Shown: piece by piece, positions 1 to 10,869 of the stretch
Layout: each line of letters starts with the position of its first letter
How positions within the stretch are numbered: position 1 is the stretch's first letter
Origin: Rhizoclosmatium globosum
Taxonomy: Eukaryota > Chytridiomycota > Chytridiomycetes > Chytridiales > Chytriomycetaceae
Assembly: GCA_002104985.1 (NCBI GenBank)
Contig: MCGO01000039.1
Span: 248,001 to 312,000 of the forward strand
Reading direction: 5' to 3'
Length of the DNA stretch: 64,000 nucleotides
Notes under the pieces: generated by a model
The model's input: only the letters and a program-made list of their open reading frames with translations
Told to the model about the DNA's origin: nothing
Database searches by the model: none
Program-made: the position numbers and the translations under genes

Positions 1-2
1 GA

Positions 3-650
3 AAAGACATTCAGGCGTGTCAAGCACTTGGCGTGAAGATTGGTCTTTCGCTTGGAGGTGCGCTCGCGAATATTGATTTGTCGGCGGGGTCCGGTCCGGG
101 AATTGCGGCCTGGTTGCATAATACGTTCTTTGGGGGTAATGACCCGAAGGCGGTTAGACCTTTCGGAGCTGGTGTTACGTTGGATGGTATTGATTATGAT
201 GATGAGGTTTCTGTGCCGCCTGTTGCGGATATTATTGCCATCAATACGTACCTCAAGACGAATAACCCGGGGAAAATGTTTATTACGGCTGCTCCTCAGT
301 GTCCGTTCCCTGATTACAATATTGGTGGTGCGCTTGCTGCTGCTAACAACGGGTTTGACTATGTTCAAGTCCAGTTCTACAACAACGCGCAATGTAACTT
401 GATTAATCCTCTCTTCAACTTTGATCAATGGGTTGAGCAGCTTGGTTTGCCAATTTACGTTGGAGTGCCAGGATCGACACCAAGTGCTTCATCTGGATAC
501 GCGACCCCGGCTCAAGTCCAAGCCGCATTGAAGGTTATCACCGGTGACATTTTGAAGCCTTGGCTGTGGGGTGTGATGACTTGGGACGTTTCTTCTGCGG
601 AGGCAAGTGGGTTCGCTCCAGCCATCTCGTCGATCTTGGCAACTCTCTAA
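3..650 (+). CDS. GH18 chitinase (class III type), C-terminal part
   Basis: Partial gene; the 5' end lies outside the window and the frame is open from base 3. Secreted-type glycoside hydrolase family 18 enzyme expected to cleave chitin beta-1,4 bonds. The catalytic signature DxxDxDxE is present as DGIDYDDE (about codons 57-64 of the visible part), preceded by the SLGG strand motif and followed by QFYNN and a GVMTWD motif, all typical of class III chitinases of fungi and plants. The sequence ends soon after the last barrel strand, with no chitin-binding module, anchor or transmembrane segment visible. It is convergent with the phosphatase gene downstream. The fold assignment is firm; whether it serves cell-wall remodelling or nutrition cannot be told. 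Confidence 0.88.
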   Translation, partial: KDIQACQALGVKIGLSLGGALANIDLSAGSGPGIAAWLHNTFFGGNDPKAVRPFGAGVTLDGIDYDDEVSVPPVADIIAINTYLKTNNPGKMFITAAPQCPFPDYNIGGALAAANNGFDYVQVQFYNNAQCNLINPLFNFDQWVEQLGLPIYVGVPGSTPSASSGYATPAQVQAALKVITGDILKPWLWGVMTWDVSSAEASGFAPAISSILATL

Positions 651-917
651 ATGTGCAACGAATATGATTTGGTGGTGTTTCTATCTGTATCTTTTGTCAG
701 AATATTTAGAATTCAGTAAATGTTTGATGATTCACTTTATTCCATCCCCATCAAATCCAAAGCGAACCATACACAATTAAATAGAGCTGTACAAAGAGAC
801 AAGGCTGAAAATAATAACCCCCCATAAACAAAAGAAAAAAAAGCAAGAAAAACAAGCAAGCAACAAATGGGTGTTCTATACAAAATGCTGGTGTACAAAA
901 TCCGTCTAAACTACAGA

Positions 918-2372
918 TTAAAGGGCTTCCTGACTCAGAACTGTCGTCACGTCCACTACAGTTTTCAGGTCTTCCAAGAATGGAATCAGATCCAGGAGCT
1001 CGGTATCATTCGGGTCATTGAACCATGACGAAATAGGGATGGCGTTTGATGGGTGAAATATGTATGAAACTGGTGAGTTATCGAGAATAATGATGTCTTT
1101 GATATCTCGGCCCAGGAGATTCAGGTCCTTTTCGTTGTGGTTGAATGTAAGTCACGAGTATACAGTCATGAAAGAAAAAACGTACCTTGACGTAATTTCC
1201 TTTGTGATGTAAGCACGCTTCCCGAAACAGACGATGTTTTACGACTTTGTATTTATCCAACATGTCTAGTACGGGATCCGCGTATTTACTTAGCGATGCT
1301 GTAAACACGACAATCTCAAACTGTTGTCCCATTTGTTGCATAAAAGTGTCGACGCCCGGCCGTTTCAGAACATAGACATTGTGTAATTGATTGTCAATTT
1401 CTATGGGTATGACAAAGTCGGCATTAGGCACAGCCTGTTGAAAGAATTGGCATGAGTAAATTGGATTTGGTTCCAGTGAATCATTTGGTAGGATTCAATC
1501 CCTATTCCATTCGTCTGACGCGTCTCGCGTACACTCGTGTTTCGCGTGTACTCTATTCCTCTCAAATAGAAAACGCCGCCTACCTTAAAGCTAGAGTGAA
1601 CAAGTGTCTCATCCAGATCAAGAACAAGACATTTTTTCCCAATGTCACAGGGCTCCAAAAGAGGTAAAAGGTACGGCTGACCATTCCCCATTTGACCATA
1701 CTGAGCCGATTTAAGAATATGTGGGTTGTTGTTGGCTGTGGTCGCCGACGAAACAGTAAGAGTAGAAATAGGTTTTACGGGAGAAGAAGAGGGAGGAGAG
1801 TGAGGAGCGACATCGGCGGCTTCTAGATCACGAGGATGGAATCCGCAGCATCCAAAGAGAAAACGTTTCCAAGAGGGAGTTGGACGTCGTCGTTGATGTT
1901 GCGTGTGTTGATTTTGAAGTTGGTTTTGAGTTAATCCATTTTGTTGCTGTTGCTGAAGGAGAAGCTGTTGCTGGGCGGCAGCTATTGATTGTTGGTGCTG
2001 AGTGATTTGGTTTGTTGAGCCCGAGAGCGGCGAGTTTGACGCGGATGTATTTTGTTTCACGGCTGAGGCGGGAACGTGGAGTTGCTTTAGTTGTTTTTTA
2101 GATTGTTGGACTGGGACGGGTGGAGAATTGTAGTTTGAAGTGGGATTAACATTTAGAGCAGAGACAGAAGGAAGCAGGAGAAAGCAGGACAGCGTTAGTT
2201 AAGCCGAGCAAGTAAGTACAAGCAAACACGCACCTTGGTTTTCATCGACTTGAGTGATGAGCGAAGTTGGAGACGAGGGCGATGTTGAAGTTGGCGACTG
2301 TGGCTTCGCGTCTTTTGGGACCGGCGACGTCGACGTTGACGTTGAGATAGAAAGTTGTGGGGGTGGTGGCAT
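918..2372 (-). CDS. Psr1/CTDSP-type HAD serine/threonine phosphatase
   Basis: Four exons: 2372-2234, 2110-1584, 1434-1186 and 1127-918 (minus strand). The C-terminal domain is an FCP/SCP phosphatase of the HAD superfamily: [11 protein letters not shown] holds the nucleophile and general acid aspartates, [14 protein letters not shown] is the central motif, and [18 protein letters not shown] plus [10 protein letters not shown] close the active site. The domain is full length against animal CTDSP1 and yeast Psr1. The N-terminal 200 residues are low-complexity (Ser/Thr/Pro, then Gln-rich) with a CCGF motif just before the domain, recalling the cysteine-containing lipid-modified tail of Psr1. Likely role: dephosphorylating phosphoserine targets at membrane or in nucleus. 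It starts 156 bp from a divergent NIMA-type kinase gene. Start chosen at the ATG giving an open first exon that splices in phase. Confidence 0.9.
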
Positions 2373-2403
2373 TTTTAGATGTGGGTTTTGAACTAGTTGT
2401 GGC

Positions 2404-2432
2404 GGTTGGTTGGTTGGTTGGTTGGTTGGTTT
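2404..2432. repeat. (GGTT)n microsatellite in divergent promoter
   Basis: About seven tandem GGTT units lie between the start codons of the phosphatase (minus) and kinase (plus) genes, in the shared promoter or 5' leader. A related (CCAA)n tract sits in another divergent promoter near 60.75 kb. Confidence 0.8.
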
Positions 2433-2528
2433 TGGTGGTTGGCTGGTTTTGTGCCTCGTTTGTCAACTCTTCTCTCACTCTTCCCAAAAGAAAAGAAAGT
2501 AGAACAAAAAGATAACTCACAAGAAAGA

Positions 2529-4955
2529 ATGGACAACTACGAGAATCTGGATGTCATTGGTCAAGGTACGCGCTTGCTGCTTCACGCACTTAATGCCCTA
2601 ATACTCTGAGAAGGCTCTTTTGGTCTCATTCGGAAAGTGAGAAGGAAATCAGATGGACGGGTAACTTGTCAACTACTGCCCCCTCAACACCTTGCTATGC
2701 CTGCTCTGGACCACTGAAACACTGCGATACGCGCGTCGTTTGTTGGTTGTACTTTGCTTCCGGCGTTGGATGTTCCCTTTCGACTGGTCATCTAAGTTGC
2801 CGCTTGGTCGTTACTCTCTGCATTCCCACCACCTTTCTTCAACACAGCTTACGTTCAATCAATACTTCATATTCTAAACATCCCATTCCTCATTTCATAC
2901 ACCAGATTCTTGTCCGCAAAGAAATCGACTACTCAAAAATGTCCGAAAAGGAGAAGAAGCAGCTGGTTTCTGAAGTGAATATTCTCAGAGAATTGAGGCA
3001 TCCAAATATCGTCCGTTATTATGAGCGTTTCGTCGATCGCCCTGGATCTCGAATTTTTATTGTCATGGAGTGGTGTGAGGGTGGTGAGTGTCCTTCAACC
3101 TACAAGTTCAACAACAAAACTCAATGCGCGTAAAGGTGACTTGGCGGGAATTATTAAGCAATGCAAAAAAGAAAATAAGCGCATTCCTGAGGATGTCGTA
3201 TGGAACCTTCTCACACAGCTTCTACTTGCATTGCAAGAGTGTCATCATGGCGGAACATCCTTTAACAGCAGTTCAGGGGATGGAAAGACGACTACCACTT
3301 CACATCCGACAATTTTACACCGTGACATTAAGCCTGATAATGTATTACTTTTTCCTGGTTCAAAACATATGAAACTTATCATTTTGATTCCAAGGTCTTT
3401 TTGGATGGAGCTCAGAATGTGAAACTCGGCGATTTTGGACTATCGAGAATCATTGCGAATCCAGATGTTGATTTTGCAAAGACCTTCGTTGGGTGAGTTG
3501 TTTGATGGAATTGTTGGAATCAATAACCGACATTTCGTCCTTCAATTAACAAGGACACCATTTTACATGTCTCCAGAGCTCGTGAGCGAAACTAGTTATA
3601 ATACAAAGTCAGATATTTGGGCGCTGGGTTGTTTGATATACGAATTGTGCGCGTTAGAGTAAGCTCTCTTCCTTGGAACTGGAACATCCACTCAATTTTT
3701 ATTCATCAGACCTCCTTTCCAAGCAAAGACGCAAGCTGGTCTCACTCAGAAGATTCAACAAGGTCGAATTGACCCACTTCCGTCGCAAGTAAGGAAACAT
3801 GCCTCTATGTCGCAAACTAAGCTTCATACAGTACTCTTCTGAGCTAATGGCGACCATTAAGGCTATGCTTAACGTGAATGTAAGTACTCTATACGCAACA
3901 TCACATCTTCATCTTTGACATATCCCCTAGTATATGAAGCGTCCGTCAACCACAGAGTTTCTAAAATTGCATCGTATCCGAATGTGTATCAAGGAAAGGG
4001 CTTTGTAAGTCCAGCTTGTACCACCGATCGATTTGACATTTGTTTCAGGCTTGCCGATATCAAAAAGCGCGAAGACGATGTCAAGAGAAGGGAAGCAGCT
4101 GTTGAAGTGCGTGAGGCGCAGGTTTTAGCACGTGAAGAAGAAGTGCGGAGAATGGTGAAGGAGTTGGAGATGGAAAGGAATCGGTTGGGTGTTTCTTTGA
4201 GTTCAGTTAGTAGTATGGGTCCTGGGTTGGTTAACACGAATGCAGAAGATGTGCTTTCGTTGTCTGGGTTATCAATAGGTTCGGTCAGTTGCCAAATCTC
4301 TGGAGTAACTAATCAATGCTACTAATAGGATTGAATCGTCCTGTCATGACTCCAGAGATTGTGAATGATAACAATCCTTTTACAGTAAATTCTGACAACC
4401 AAACAAGAATGCTAGGGTGAGTGCTTCATATGTGTATAGGAGGAAACTAAAGGTTTCTGGCTTAGACCATCAAAGTCACTCGACATGTTGATTCCTGCAC
4501 AACAACAACAGCCGACACCCATTTCTTCCTCCGCACCTGTCTCTGGTCGTTCCTCTGCATCTTCAGATACGTCTGCAGGAAAACCTTTCGCAAAAGCTTA
4601 CAACCCATCTATTTTATCAAACAAACCTGCGTTCACTTCTCTTCCACGCGCGACGACTACAGCTTCATCAACAGCTACATCGTCTCCATCTCCTTTTAGA
4701 CGCGGAATTCAACTACGGACCCAACAAAACGCGGCAGTGTATGGAGGTGGAAACAATCACTTGAAACAGCCAACTCACCTTGTCAATAACGAGAACCGAG
4801 CTCCTCACCACGGTCTAGGAAACGGCGGGTTTGAAAAAGCTGCCATGCGTGCTATAGGAGGGAACGTATTTCGAAGTGGAATGACTCCTCGGAAAGAAGG
4901 AGTTGGTGCCGTTGCTTCCAATCCTGCTAGTCCAATGCAGCTGTCTTCTCCTTAA
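2529..4955 (+). CDS. NIMA/Nek2-type mitotic serine/threonine kinase
   Basis: Multi-exon gene. Early exons: 2529-2565, 2614-2660, 2906-3083, 3136-3341, 3395-3492, 3554-3658; several more follow to the stop at 4955. Kinase motifs in order: GQGSFG loop, VRKEID (ATP lysine), HRDIKPDN catalytic loop, GDFGLSR, then FVGTPFYMSPE activation segment, and RPSTTEFL at the end of the C-lobe. The HRDIKPDN exon joins VFLDGAQNVKLGDFG only if the donor at 3342 is used. After the catalytic domain comes a strongly heptad-like coiled coil (ADIKKREDDVKRREAAVEVR onward), the hallmark of NIMA/Fin1/Nek2 kinases, then a Ser/Thr/Gln-rich tail. The family drives mitotic entry and centrosome or spindle-pole events. Family call firm; assignment to a particular Nek subtype is inference. 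Confidence 0.9.
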
Positions 4956-5080
4956 CGAGGCATCAAACGAAGTACTGGCTTCTTTATGTGTTTTGTTTTT
5001 TGGAAGTTGGATATTAATACATGTTTATTTTGCACACAATGATTCGCTGTTTTTTGTTCTGGGTTTTGTATTGTTCAGGG

Positions 5081-6706
5081 TTATTGATACTTTGTCAGCT
5101 TTTTAAATGGGATTCCTGCGAGAGCTGATGGAAGTTCTGGATATAGAAGATCTAAGAAGTTGGCAACCAAATCTTCCGGCATAAAGTACGTTGTGCGACC
5201 GGTTTCGTCTGCTGAAACACATGATTCAATTTCGTTGTCCATAGCTTCGAGAAGGAATTGTTTTACTCCGTTTTGGATGGCGTCTTGGGTTGGGAGAGGC
5301 ACAATGGATGCATAGTTGGGAATCATTTCGTTAAAGAGTTGGAGGACGGGGATTAGCTGCACTTCTTCGGTATTATCTTGCTCATCGAGTTCAGAAAAGT
5401 CGGATTCGGGACTGTTTACGGTAGTTTCGTATTCCGCAGTGAGGTCTTGATGCGTTTGGATCACTGGAAGATTAATATCGGCTACTGTTGCTGCCACGTC
5501 AGGTGTTTCGAGTATAGCTTTGACGGTTGAATCTATCGTTGTCTTTTTACGTTTCGCTGATGACTCAGTAGGCTCCGCGTCGTTATTGGGACAAGAGTTC
5601 GGCATAGATGGGGTTTGACTGACGTGGTTGTTGATCGATGATTCTCGATTCCTCTTTTCCGCGTTACTGGAGTCTCTTTCGATAAGACTGGAGATTGAGT
5701 GTAGTTGGGTAGGAGGTTCTAATTGGATACGTCGAGCCTCGTCAATTGCTGCCATAACAAACTCTTCATACAACGAGCGAGGAATCGCCCAGATTGGCTT
5801 CGTTGGCCACTTTGTGAACTTGGTTTTGCCAATTGCATGTAGGGCACACCACTGAACAACCCAAGAGACAGGAGGATGTGGGAGTCCGGATTTCGATGTT
5901 ACGTGTTTGAAGATAGCTTTCCAGGGCACGTATTCAAGGCGGTTGGGTGTTTGGTTTGGCTCAAGATAGGGAAGGCAGGAAGATAGCGATGTTGGAAACG
6001 GTTTGATACGATTGGCATCATCACCAGTGGAAGCCGTCGACGAGGTCCCAGATTCCGGCGAAGTTTGCCTCGGGGGTTTTTGATGCTTCTCGGGGACAGA
6101 TGGGGGAGCACCATGACACAACTTTGAGTGGTTTCTCATTAGACTAGCCGCTTTACATGAATACGATCCGCAGAGACAGTGAAGCTCTCCATCTTCTGGA
6201 CTGCGTTCGAGATACACCCGGTTTGTTTGGTGAAGAAATACGAGAGAGATCCCTCGATGGTAATCATACGTGTGTGCGTCAAACTGACTCTTTGTATTGA
6301 ACACACGAGAGCAGAAGGGAGTTTCACATTGAAATTGATCCGTAGCCGAAGTGGTTTTCTGTGTTGAGACAGTAGGGTGCGGTGTTGAAGGAGGTTTTTG
6401 ATTCCGAGAGCCTGTCAGTGGTACAATGGAATGCGGGTTTACACTCTGCTCCGCAGCCGACGAGAGCGCTCCAATACGCTGCAGCCTCTCATTTTCGTCT
6501 CGTAAAGCTTTAATTTCAGTGGACAGACGCTCCTGTTTAGCCTGATGCAAAGTTGCGCGATGAAGGAGGACTTGGTTTTCGCTCTTGAGTTTGTCCCGAT
6601 GCTCCGTTAGCGAAGTTACGTGAGACTCGAGAAGCGATATTCGAGCATCTTTCTCAGCAATCAGAGCTGTTATTTGGGCAAAGTGAAGTGTAAGTTCGTG
6701 AGACAT
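5081..6706 (-). CDS. Coiled-coil protein with C2H2 and CxC zinc-finger-like motifs (paralogue 1)
   Basis: Single-exon gene of about 541 codons; the start is the first ATG of the coiled coil (6706), since the upstream frame has no better support. Residues 1-75 form a coiled coil (MSHELTLHFAQITALIAEKD onward). Next comes a C2H2-like finger (CETPFCSRVF, then HTYDYH) and, some 35 residues later, a second unit ELHCLCGSY with SLMRNHSKLCH, i.e. a CxC plus H/C arrangement recalling DUF3505-type fungal proteins. The rest has SWVVQWC, WAIPRSLYEEFV, a basic KRKKTT patch and an acidic C-terminal third. The neighbouring minus-strand gene matches over the finger pair, the W-rich block, the KRKK patch and the C-terminal block, so this is a tandem duplication. 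No catalytic motif is seen; DNA or RNA binding is inference. Confidence 0.7.
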   Translation of the reverse strand: MSHELTLHFAQITALIAEKDARISLLESHVTSLTEHRDKLKSENQVLLHRATLHQAKQERLSTEIKALRDENERLQRIGALSSAAEQSVNPHSIVPLTGSRNQKPPSTPHPTVSTQKTTSATDQFQCETPFCSRVFNTKSQFDAHTYDYHRGISLVFLHQTNRVYLERSPEDGELHCLCGSYSCKAASLMRNHSKLCHGAPPSVPEKHQKPPRQTSPESGTSSTASTGDDANRIKPFPTSLSSCLPYLEPNQTPNRLEYVPWKAIFKHVTSKSGLPHPPVSWVVQWCALHAIGKTKFTKWPTKPIWAIPRSLYEEFVMAAIDEARRIQLEPPTQLHSISSLIERDSSNAEKRNRESSINNHVSQTPSMPNSCPNNDAEPTESSAKRKKTTIDSTVKAILETPDVAATVADINLPVIQTHQDLTAEYETTVNSPESDFSELDEQDNTEEVQLIPVLQLFNEMIPNYASIVPLPTQDAIQNGVKQFLLEAMDNEIESCVSADETGRTTYFMPEDLVANFLDLLYPELPSALAGIPFKKLTKYQ

Positions 6707-6844
6707 TTTTGGGAACTCTCCTTCATCAAAATTGTCACTCTGACAGGCAAGAAATAAGTGAGAAAGAAGACGCAGAAAACAAGAAGAAAGGTAGGAAACA
6801 AAGAGATGTACAAAATTAAAATATGAAAACCACACAAAATCCCA

Positions 6845-8225
6845 TCAACACTGCTTCAGGCCCTGCCAAGGTCTCACTTGAATATTTGGAATAACATCAG
6901 TGAGCAGTGGTTTAAGCCACTGTGTAAAGTGATCAATTAATTCACTTGGAATCAGGAGTGACTGTTTTTGTTCAAGGTCAAATGCAATATACTCCTCAAT
7001 ATCACCCTCCATAACTCTTTTGAGATATCCTTCAACTCCTTTTAAAATGACATCTTTACATGCTTCATTAACAACAGTCATATATGATGGAATCATGGTG
7101 TTCAAAATATTGTTGACAGGAATGCACAGCTTTTCCTCGTACTCAGGCATTAAACTTGTGCCTTCCAAGTTCTTGATTGTTTGAGAGGCATTCATGGGTC
7201 CAACAGCTATCACAGTATCAACTGTTGACTGCTTTTTACGCTTTGCATTTGTTTTATCAGTCTTAACAACATCCGCAACATTGCGCTTTAAGGTCTCTCC
7301 ATTAATTTGCTTGATTGATGTCTTGACATTTTCAACTTCATATATAGCGGCATCAACAAATTCTTTGTGAAGGTTGCCAGGAATCGCCCAACGTGGGGTT
7401 CTATTGTAATTTGTAAATATCTGTTTCTGAAGCCCACGTTGGTTGCACCATTCCATTGCCCATGAAAGATTAATAGAATTTGATAACTCTTTGCTGGTGT
7501 TACCTAACAAGAAACGAAAAGGAACATAACCACTGATGTTGGGTTGTGCATTTGGCTCAATGTTGGCCCATTGTAAAGGGAGAGGTCTCTGATAAGCCTT
7601 GTATACTATAGCTTGGGAAAGAGAATGCTGCACTGGCTTATCGTTTTTGACTGTCTCTTGCAATCTGTGACTTTCTTTTACTTTTACTACTTCTGTGGCC
7701 TTTTGAGATAACTGAGAACCTTGACTTCCTTGGCATTTCTTGGTGTGTGCACGAAGTGGGCCACAGGATGTGGATGAAAAGCGTCCACACAAGCAGTGGT
7801 ACTTACCATCTTGCTGAATAATTTGAACTGGAGTTCTTTGATCTTGGAAGAACACCCACCCTTTTCAAAAACCATTAGACATGATGTATTTCTCACTGCA
7901 ACTGACCTCGATGAGCTTGGCTCACATGGCAATCAAGAGAAGCTCTTGCCTTGTAGTGCTTGACACAGTAGAGACATTTAAAAGCCACCTTTGTTGCTTG
8001 AGTGCTGGTAAGTCCAGCAGTGATTGTCTTGAGATCTTGGACAATACTTTGTTTAGAAGCATTCAATTTTGCATTCTCTTGTCGAAGAGCCTCATTTTCT
8101 GCAGCTATTGCATCAAATGTGGTCATCCATTCAGCAACTTGGGAACGCATCTTTGAATGCCATTCAAGCTCAAGAGAGCCAGGCTTTTCAGATGAACTGT
8201 TCTGTTCAGTTACAGAAGCAGACAT
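6845..8225 (-). CDS. Coiled-coil protein with paired zinc-finger-like motifs (paralogue 2)
   Basis: Two exons: 8225-7907 and 7860-6845, joined by a 46-nt intron inside the region between the two fingers (HRG|WVFFQDQ). An in-frame ATG at 8294 is an alternative start. N-terminal coiled coil (AAENEALRQENAKLNASKQ), classic C2H2 finger CLYC...HVSQAH, then DGKYHCLCGRF...HTKKC, matching paralogue 1. The shared block SWAMEWC...WAIPGNLHKEFVDAAI, the basic KRKKQSTVDTV patch and a C-terminal block beginning PVNNILNTMIPSY are clearly homologous but diverged, so the duplication is not recent. Stop 138 bp upstream of the paralogue 1 start. Codon use is more A/T-rich than in paralogue 1. Function unknown. 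Confidence 0.7.
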
Positions 8226-9118
8226 TGTGCGGGCTATGAGCTTGTTGCTGGTCAAATTGGTTGGAGCCTCCTTCATTTTTTGGTAAGTTTTCATTCATGA
8301 TAGGATAAATAGAAAGGAAAAAAGGGGAAAAAATTTGCACATGGAACATTATTGCACATGGGACAAGAGGGAAAATGATAGGAAAATTAGGGTTAAGAAA
8401 AATCAGAAAAATCGAAAAATTCGAAAAATTCGAAAGGTGTCTGTTGAACCCTTGCCATTTGTCATCATTGCCCAAATTCCTTCTGCCATATTGTGTGTCC
8501 TGCATATTGAGTTTTGTAAATATTTTTGGAGGAGGCAGGTGTGTTGAAAGGTTGTATGCGATGAAAAGCAAAAACGTGTGTGTGTTGGAATGACAGAGTG
8601 GATCCTGAACAGAAGAATTCCAAACATTGATTCAATTTTATGAGACTGAACTGACTTGAACGAATACAGCCAATCTCAAACAATGTTTGTCACTCGAAGT
8701 AACAAACTGTTTGATGGAACGTCAGCAAGACTTCATGTAGGAACTAGAATTGTTGCAGAAGCAGATACTGCAAGCAATATGGACGTTATTTTGAACCAGT
8801 ATGCATTCACAAAGAAAGCATGAAGGATTATGTATACGCACAAAATGAGATGCAATCAAATTATTCTTCTAACAAGGAGAGTGTACACAAGGTTTCCAAT
8901 TAAATGACGAACGAACAGATGAAGGAAGAACAGAGGAAGAAAGAACGGTTGAAGAAGTGAACTCTACAGCATGCCCATTTTCACGGCGTCCACTTCCTCG
9001 GCCAAGTTAACTCTATTTCAGCTTTGATCGGAGCCATCCTCTGCACATTGAAACAATTGCAAAGGTTCGTCAAAACTGAGTTCGATCACCTAAGTCCGCC
9101 AGTCAAAACTTCACCAGA
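8226..9118. other. Intergenic region between divergent genes
   Basis: About 0.9 kb without a recognised gene. It holds a short A-rich repetitive tract near 8390-8437 (AAAAATTCG-type units) and a 46-codon open frame at 8683-8823 (plus strand, starting MFVTRSNKLFDG) with no recognised homology and no clear splice context. The right end should contain the promoter of the MSP-domain gene. Confidence 0.5.
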
Positions 9119-9800
9119 ATGACTGCTGACGACACTATTGCTGCCCCCGTGTATTCGCCTGTGGTGGTTGACATGAACGAGCTTGTCTTCTCACCCACTG
9201 TCGAAGCACATTCATTTGTGGTTAAGAACACCTCCGAAAGCACAATCTTCTTCAAAGTGGAACTAACCGTTGTGGAATGCTGCAGCGTAAAACCTAATAA
9301 GGTGATACTGGCGCCAAAGTGAGGCTTTCAACTAGTTTACAAATCAATTATTGACTTACGTGCGGCACAGGCAGTCCCAAACCATCAATGTCACTTGGGT
9401 GAAGCATTCGACCACTGGCAAGCCACTACAGCTGCTTGTAGGAACAATCATTGTCCCAGAATCCGATGAGCCAGGCGATATGGACAGTATCTTGAGCCGA
9501 CACGCTGACGCGAAGGAAGGATTCATGGCCCGCCGACGCAAGCTTATCCTGAAGAAACCTTGCGAGACGATGTTGTATTCGCACATAATGAAGATTAGAT
9601 GGAATGAACCTTTGAAAGAGGATTCTTCAAATGATGGGACTTGTACAAAGGAGAATACTTCGAACGAGGAGACTGTCAAGGAGGATGCTGCAGAGGAGAA
9701 TACGTCTACCTCTACCGTGACAGAAAAGGAAGTCAGAAAGAAGAAGTCGCCTCTTCCGATCTTCTTCCAGAATGTTTTCAAACTTGGTTCAAAAAAGTAA
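9119..9800 (+). CDS. MSP (major sperm protein)-domain protein
   Basis: Two exons, 9119-9318 and 9371-9800, about 209 residues. The N-terminal 110 residues fit an MSP/VAP immunoglobulin-like beta sandwich: NELVFSPTVEAHSFVVKN, FFKVELTV, a VKPN turn and TINVTWVKH strands, spaced as in VAP-type domains. The C-terminal half is charged and low-complexity (many Glu, Asp, Ser, Thr). No C-terminal membrane anchor is visible, unlike VAP/Scs2, so an ER-tether role is not supported; it may be a soluble MSP protein. It converges on the SCI1-like gene with only 21 bp between stop codons. Confidence 0.7.
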
Positions 9801-9821
9801 AGATTCATTGTTTGGCAGTTA

Positions 9822-10814
9822 TCAATGATTTCCGCCTCCCCCATGGTGTTTCTTGGCAAGATCCCGCAGCATAGCCATTGTCGCGTCTTCTTTTTGTTTG
9901 TAGTTTTGCACACGAGAATCCAATTCTTCTTTTGGATTACGAGATCCCGACTTCCTTTCTTCATATCGCTCCTTTCTGGCACGTTCCCTGGCCAAGTGAG
10001 CCGCAAACGAATCCCCGCCTCCCATCAAATCCGAATCATTCAGCGAGACATCATAGTCGCGTTCCTGTTTGTGAAATGCATTCTGTGCCTTCCGCTTTTC
10101 CAGTTGAGCTTCACGGCCTGTAGCTTTCGGCACGAGTTCATCCAGGGCCGCCTGTCGAGTAGAATCATACGATTTCGCGTCCTTCTTGCGCAGAGCCTTC
10201 TCGTAACGGGCTCTGTCTTCGTCGTCCATGTCTTCATCAATGTTTGTCCTTCGACCTGCCGAGCCGCCTCTCACAGGCACAGTATTCGCACCAGACGACG
10301 AGGGCTGATCGATTGATTGATTGAACGATCGTTTCTTCTCAGTTTCCAAGGCGGAGGCTGTCAAAGAGTGGACCGAGTCCTTTGCCTCGACGAGTCGTTG
10401 TTCGTCTGCCTCGGTCACTTTAAAGTTCCATTTGTGCTTCGATCGGGCGTTCGAGTCGATGTCCGTTGAAGCGATTCCGGAGTAGAACTTGTGCGAGAGT
10501 TCGTTTCTGATTTGATTTGGAGTCAATAATGGGTTAAGAAGGTTGCGCAGTTGAACAAGAACAACAACGCACCGGTTCCACTTTTTGACAAACTTGGCAA
10601 AGTACTTTCGAGCTTCTTTTGAGGAAAGGTCAGAGAGGTACTTGCCCTTCTTTTCCTTGAGCCAAACGACAAACTCAGATGATTTGTTGTAGAAGTCGTC
10701 GTCGCTTATTGGATTGGACACCTTGATTTCGGTGTCGGATTCATCGTCAGAATGCTCTTTCCTTTGGTGCTTTCTGCTGGTGCTGTCGACTGGGCTGCGG
10801 TCTCGTTTGCCCAT
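9822..10814 (-). CDS. SCI1-like small basic nuclear protein
   Basis: Highly charged protein starting MGKRDRSP. The block DDDFYNKSSEFVVWLKEKK with LSSKEARKYFAKFVKKWN, then YSGI and KHKWNF, matches the conserved core of plant style cell-cycle inhibitor 1 (SCI1)-like proteins and their fungal and animal homologues. The C-terminal half has further family motifs: LDELVPKATGREAQLEKR and an ARERARKERY stretch. A 66-nt intron (about 10506-10571) is a multiple of three and lacks stops, so the gene reads as one frame; removing it restores KKWNRNELSHKFYSGI, the family spacing. The start at 10814 lies 55 bp from the divergent FN3 gene. Biological role in fungi is not established. Confidence 0.65.
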   Translation of the reverse strand: MGKRDRSPVDSTSRKHQRKEHSDDESDTEIKVSNPISDDDFYNKSSEFVVWLKEKKGKYLSDLSSKEARKYFAKFVKKWNRCVVVLVQLRNLLNPLLTPNQIRNELSHKFYSGIASTDIDSNARSKHKWNFKVTEADEQRLVEAKDSVHSLTASALETEKKRSFNQSIDQPSSSGANTVPVRGGSAGRRTNIDEDMDDEDRARYEKALRKKDAKSYDSTRQAALDELVPKATGREAQLEKRKAQNAFHKQERDYDVSLNDSDLMGGGDSFAAHLARERARKERYEERKSGSRNPKEELDSRVQNYKQKEDATMAMLRDLAKKHHGGGGNH

Positions 10815-10869
10815 TTCTTTCAACTTTCCTTCATTTCCTTCATTTGATTCTTGACAATTCTATTCCCGA

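Noticed and set aside
40..402. Arg/Leu-rich ORF overlapping the chitinase
   Set aside because: It is an alternate-frame shadow of the GH18 gene with no domain and biased composition.
2242..2520. 92-codon minus-strand ORF over the phosphatase first exon
   Set aside because: Exon 1 of the phosphatase uses another frame there and splices in phase; the ORF is largely the GGTT repeat translated.
9356..10006. 216-codon minus-strand ORF antisense to the MSP gene
   Set aside because: Antisense shadow; the MSP frame has a recognisable fold and an in-phase intron.
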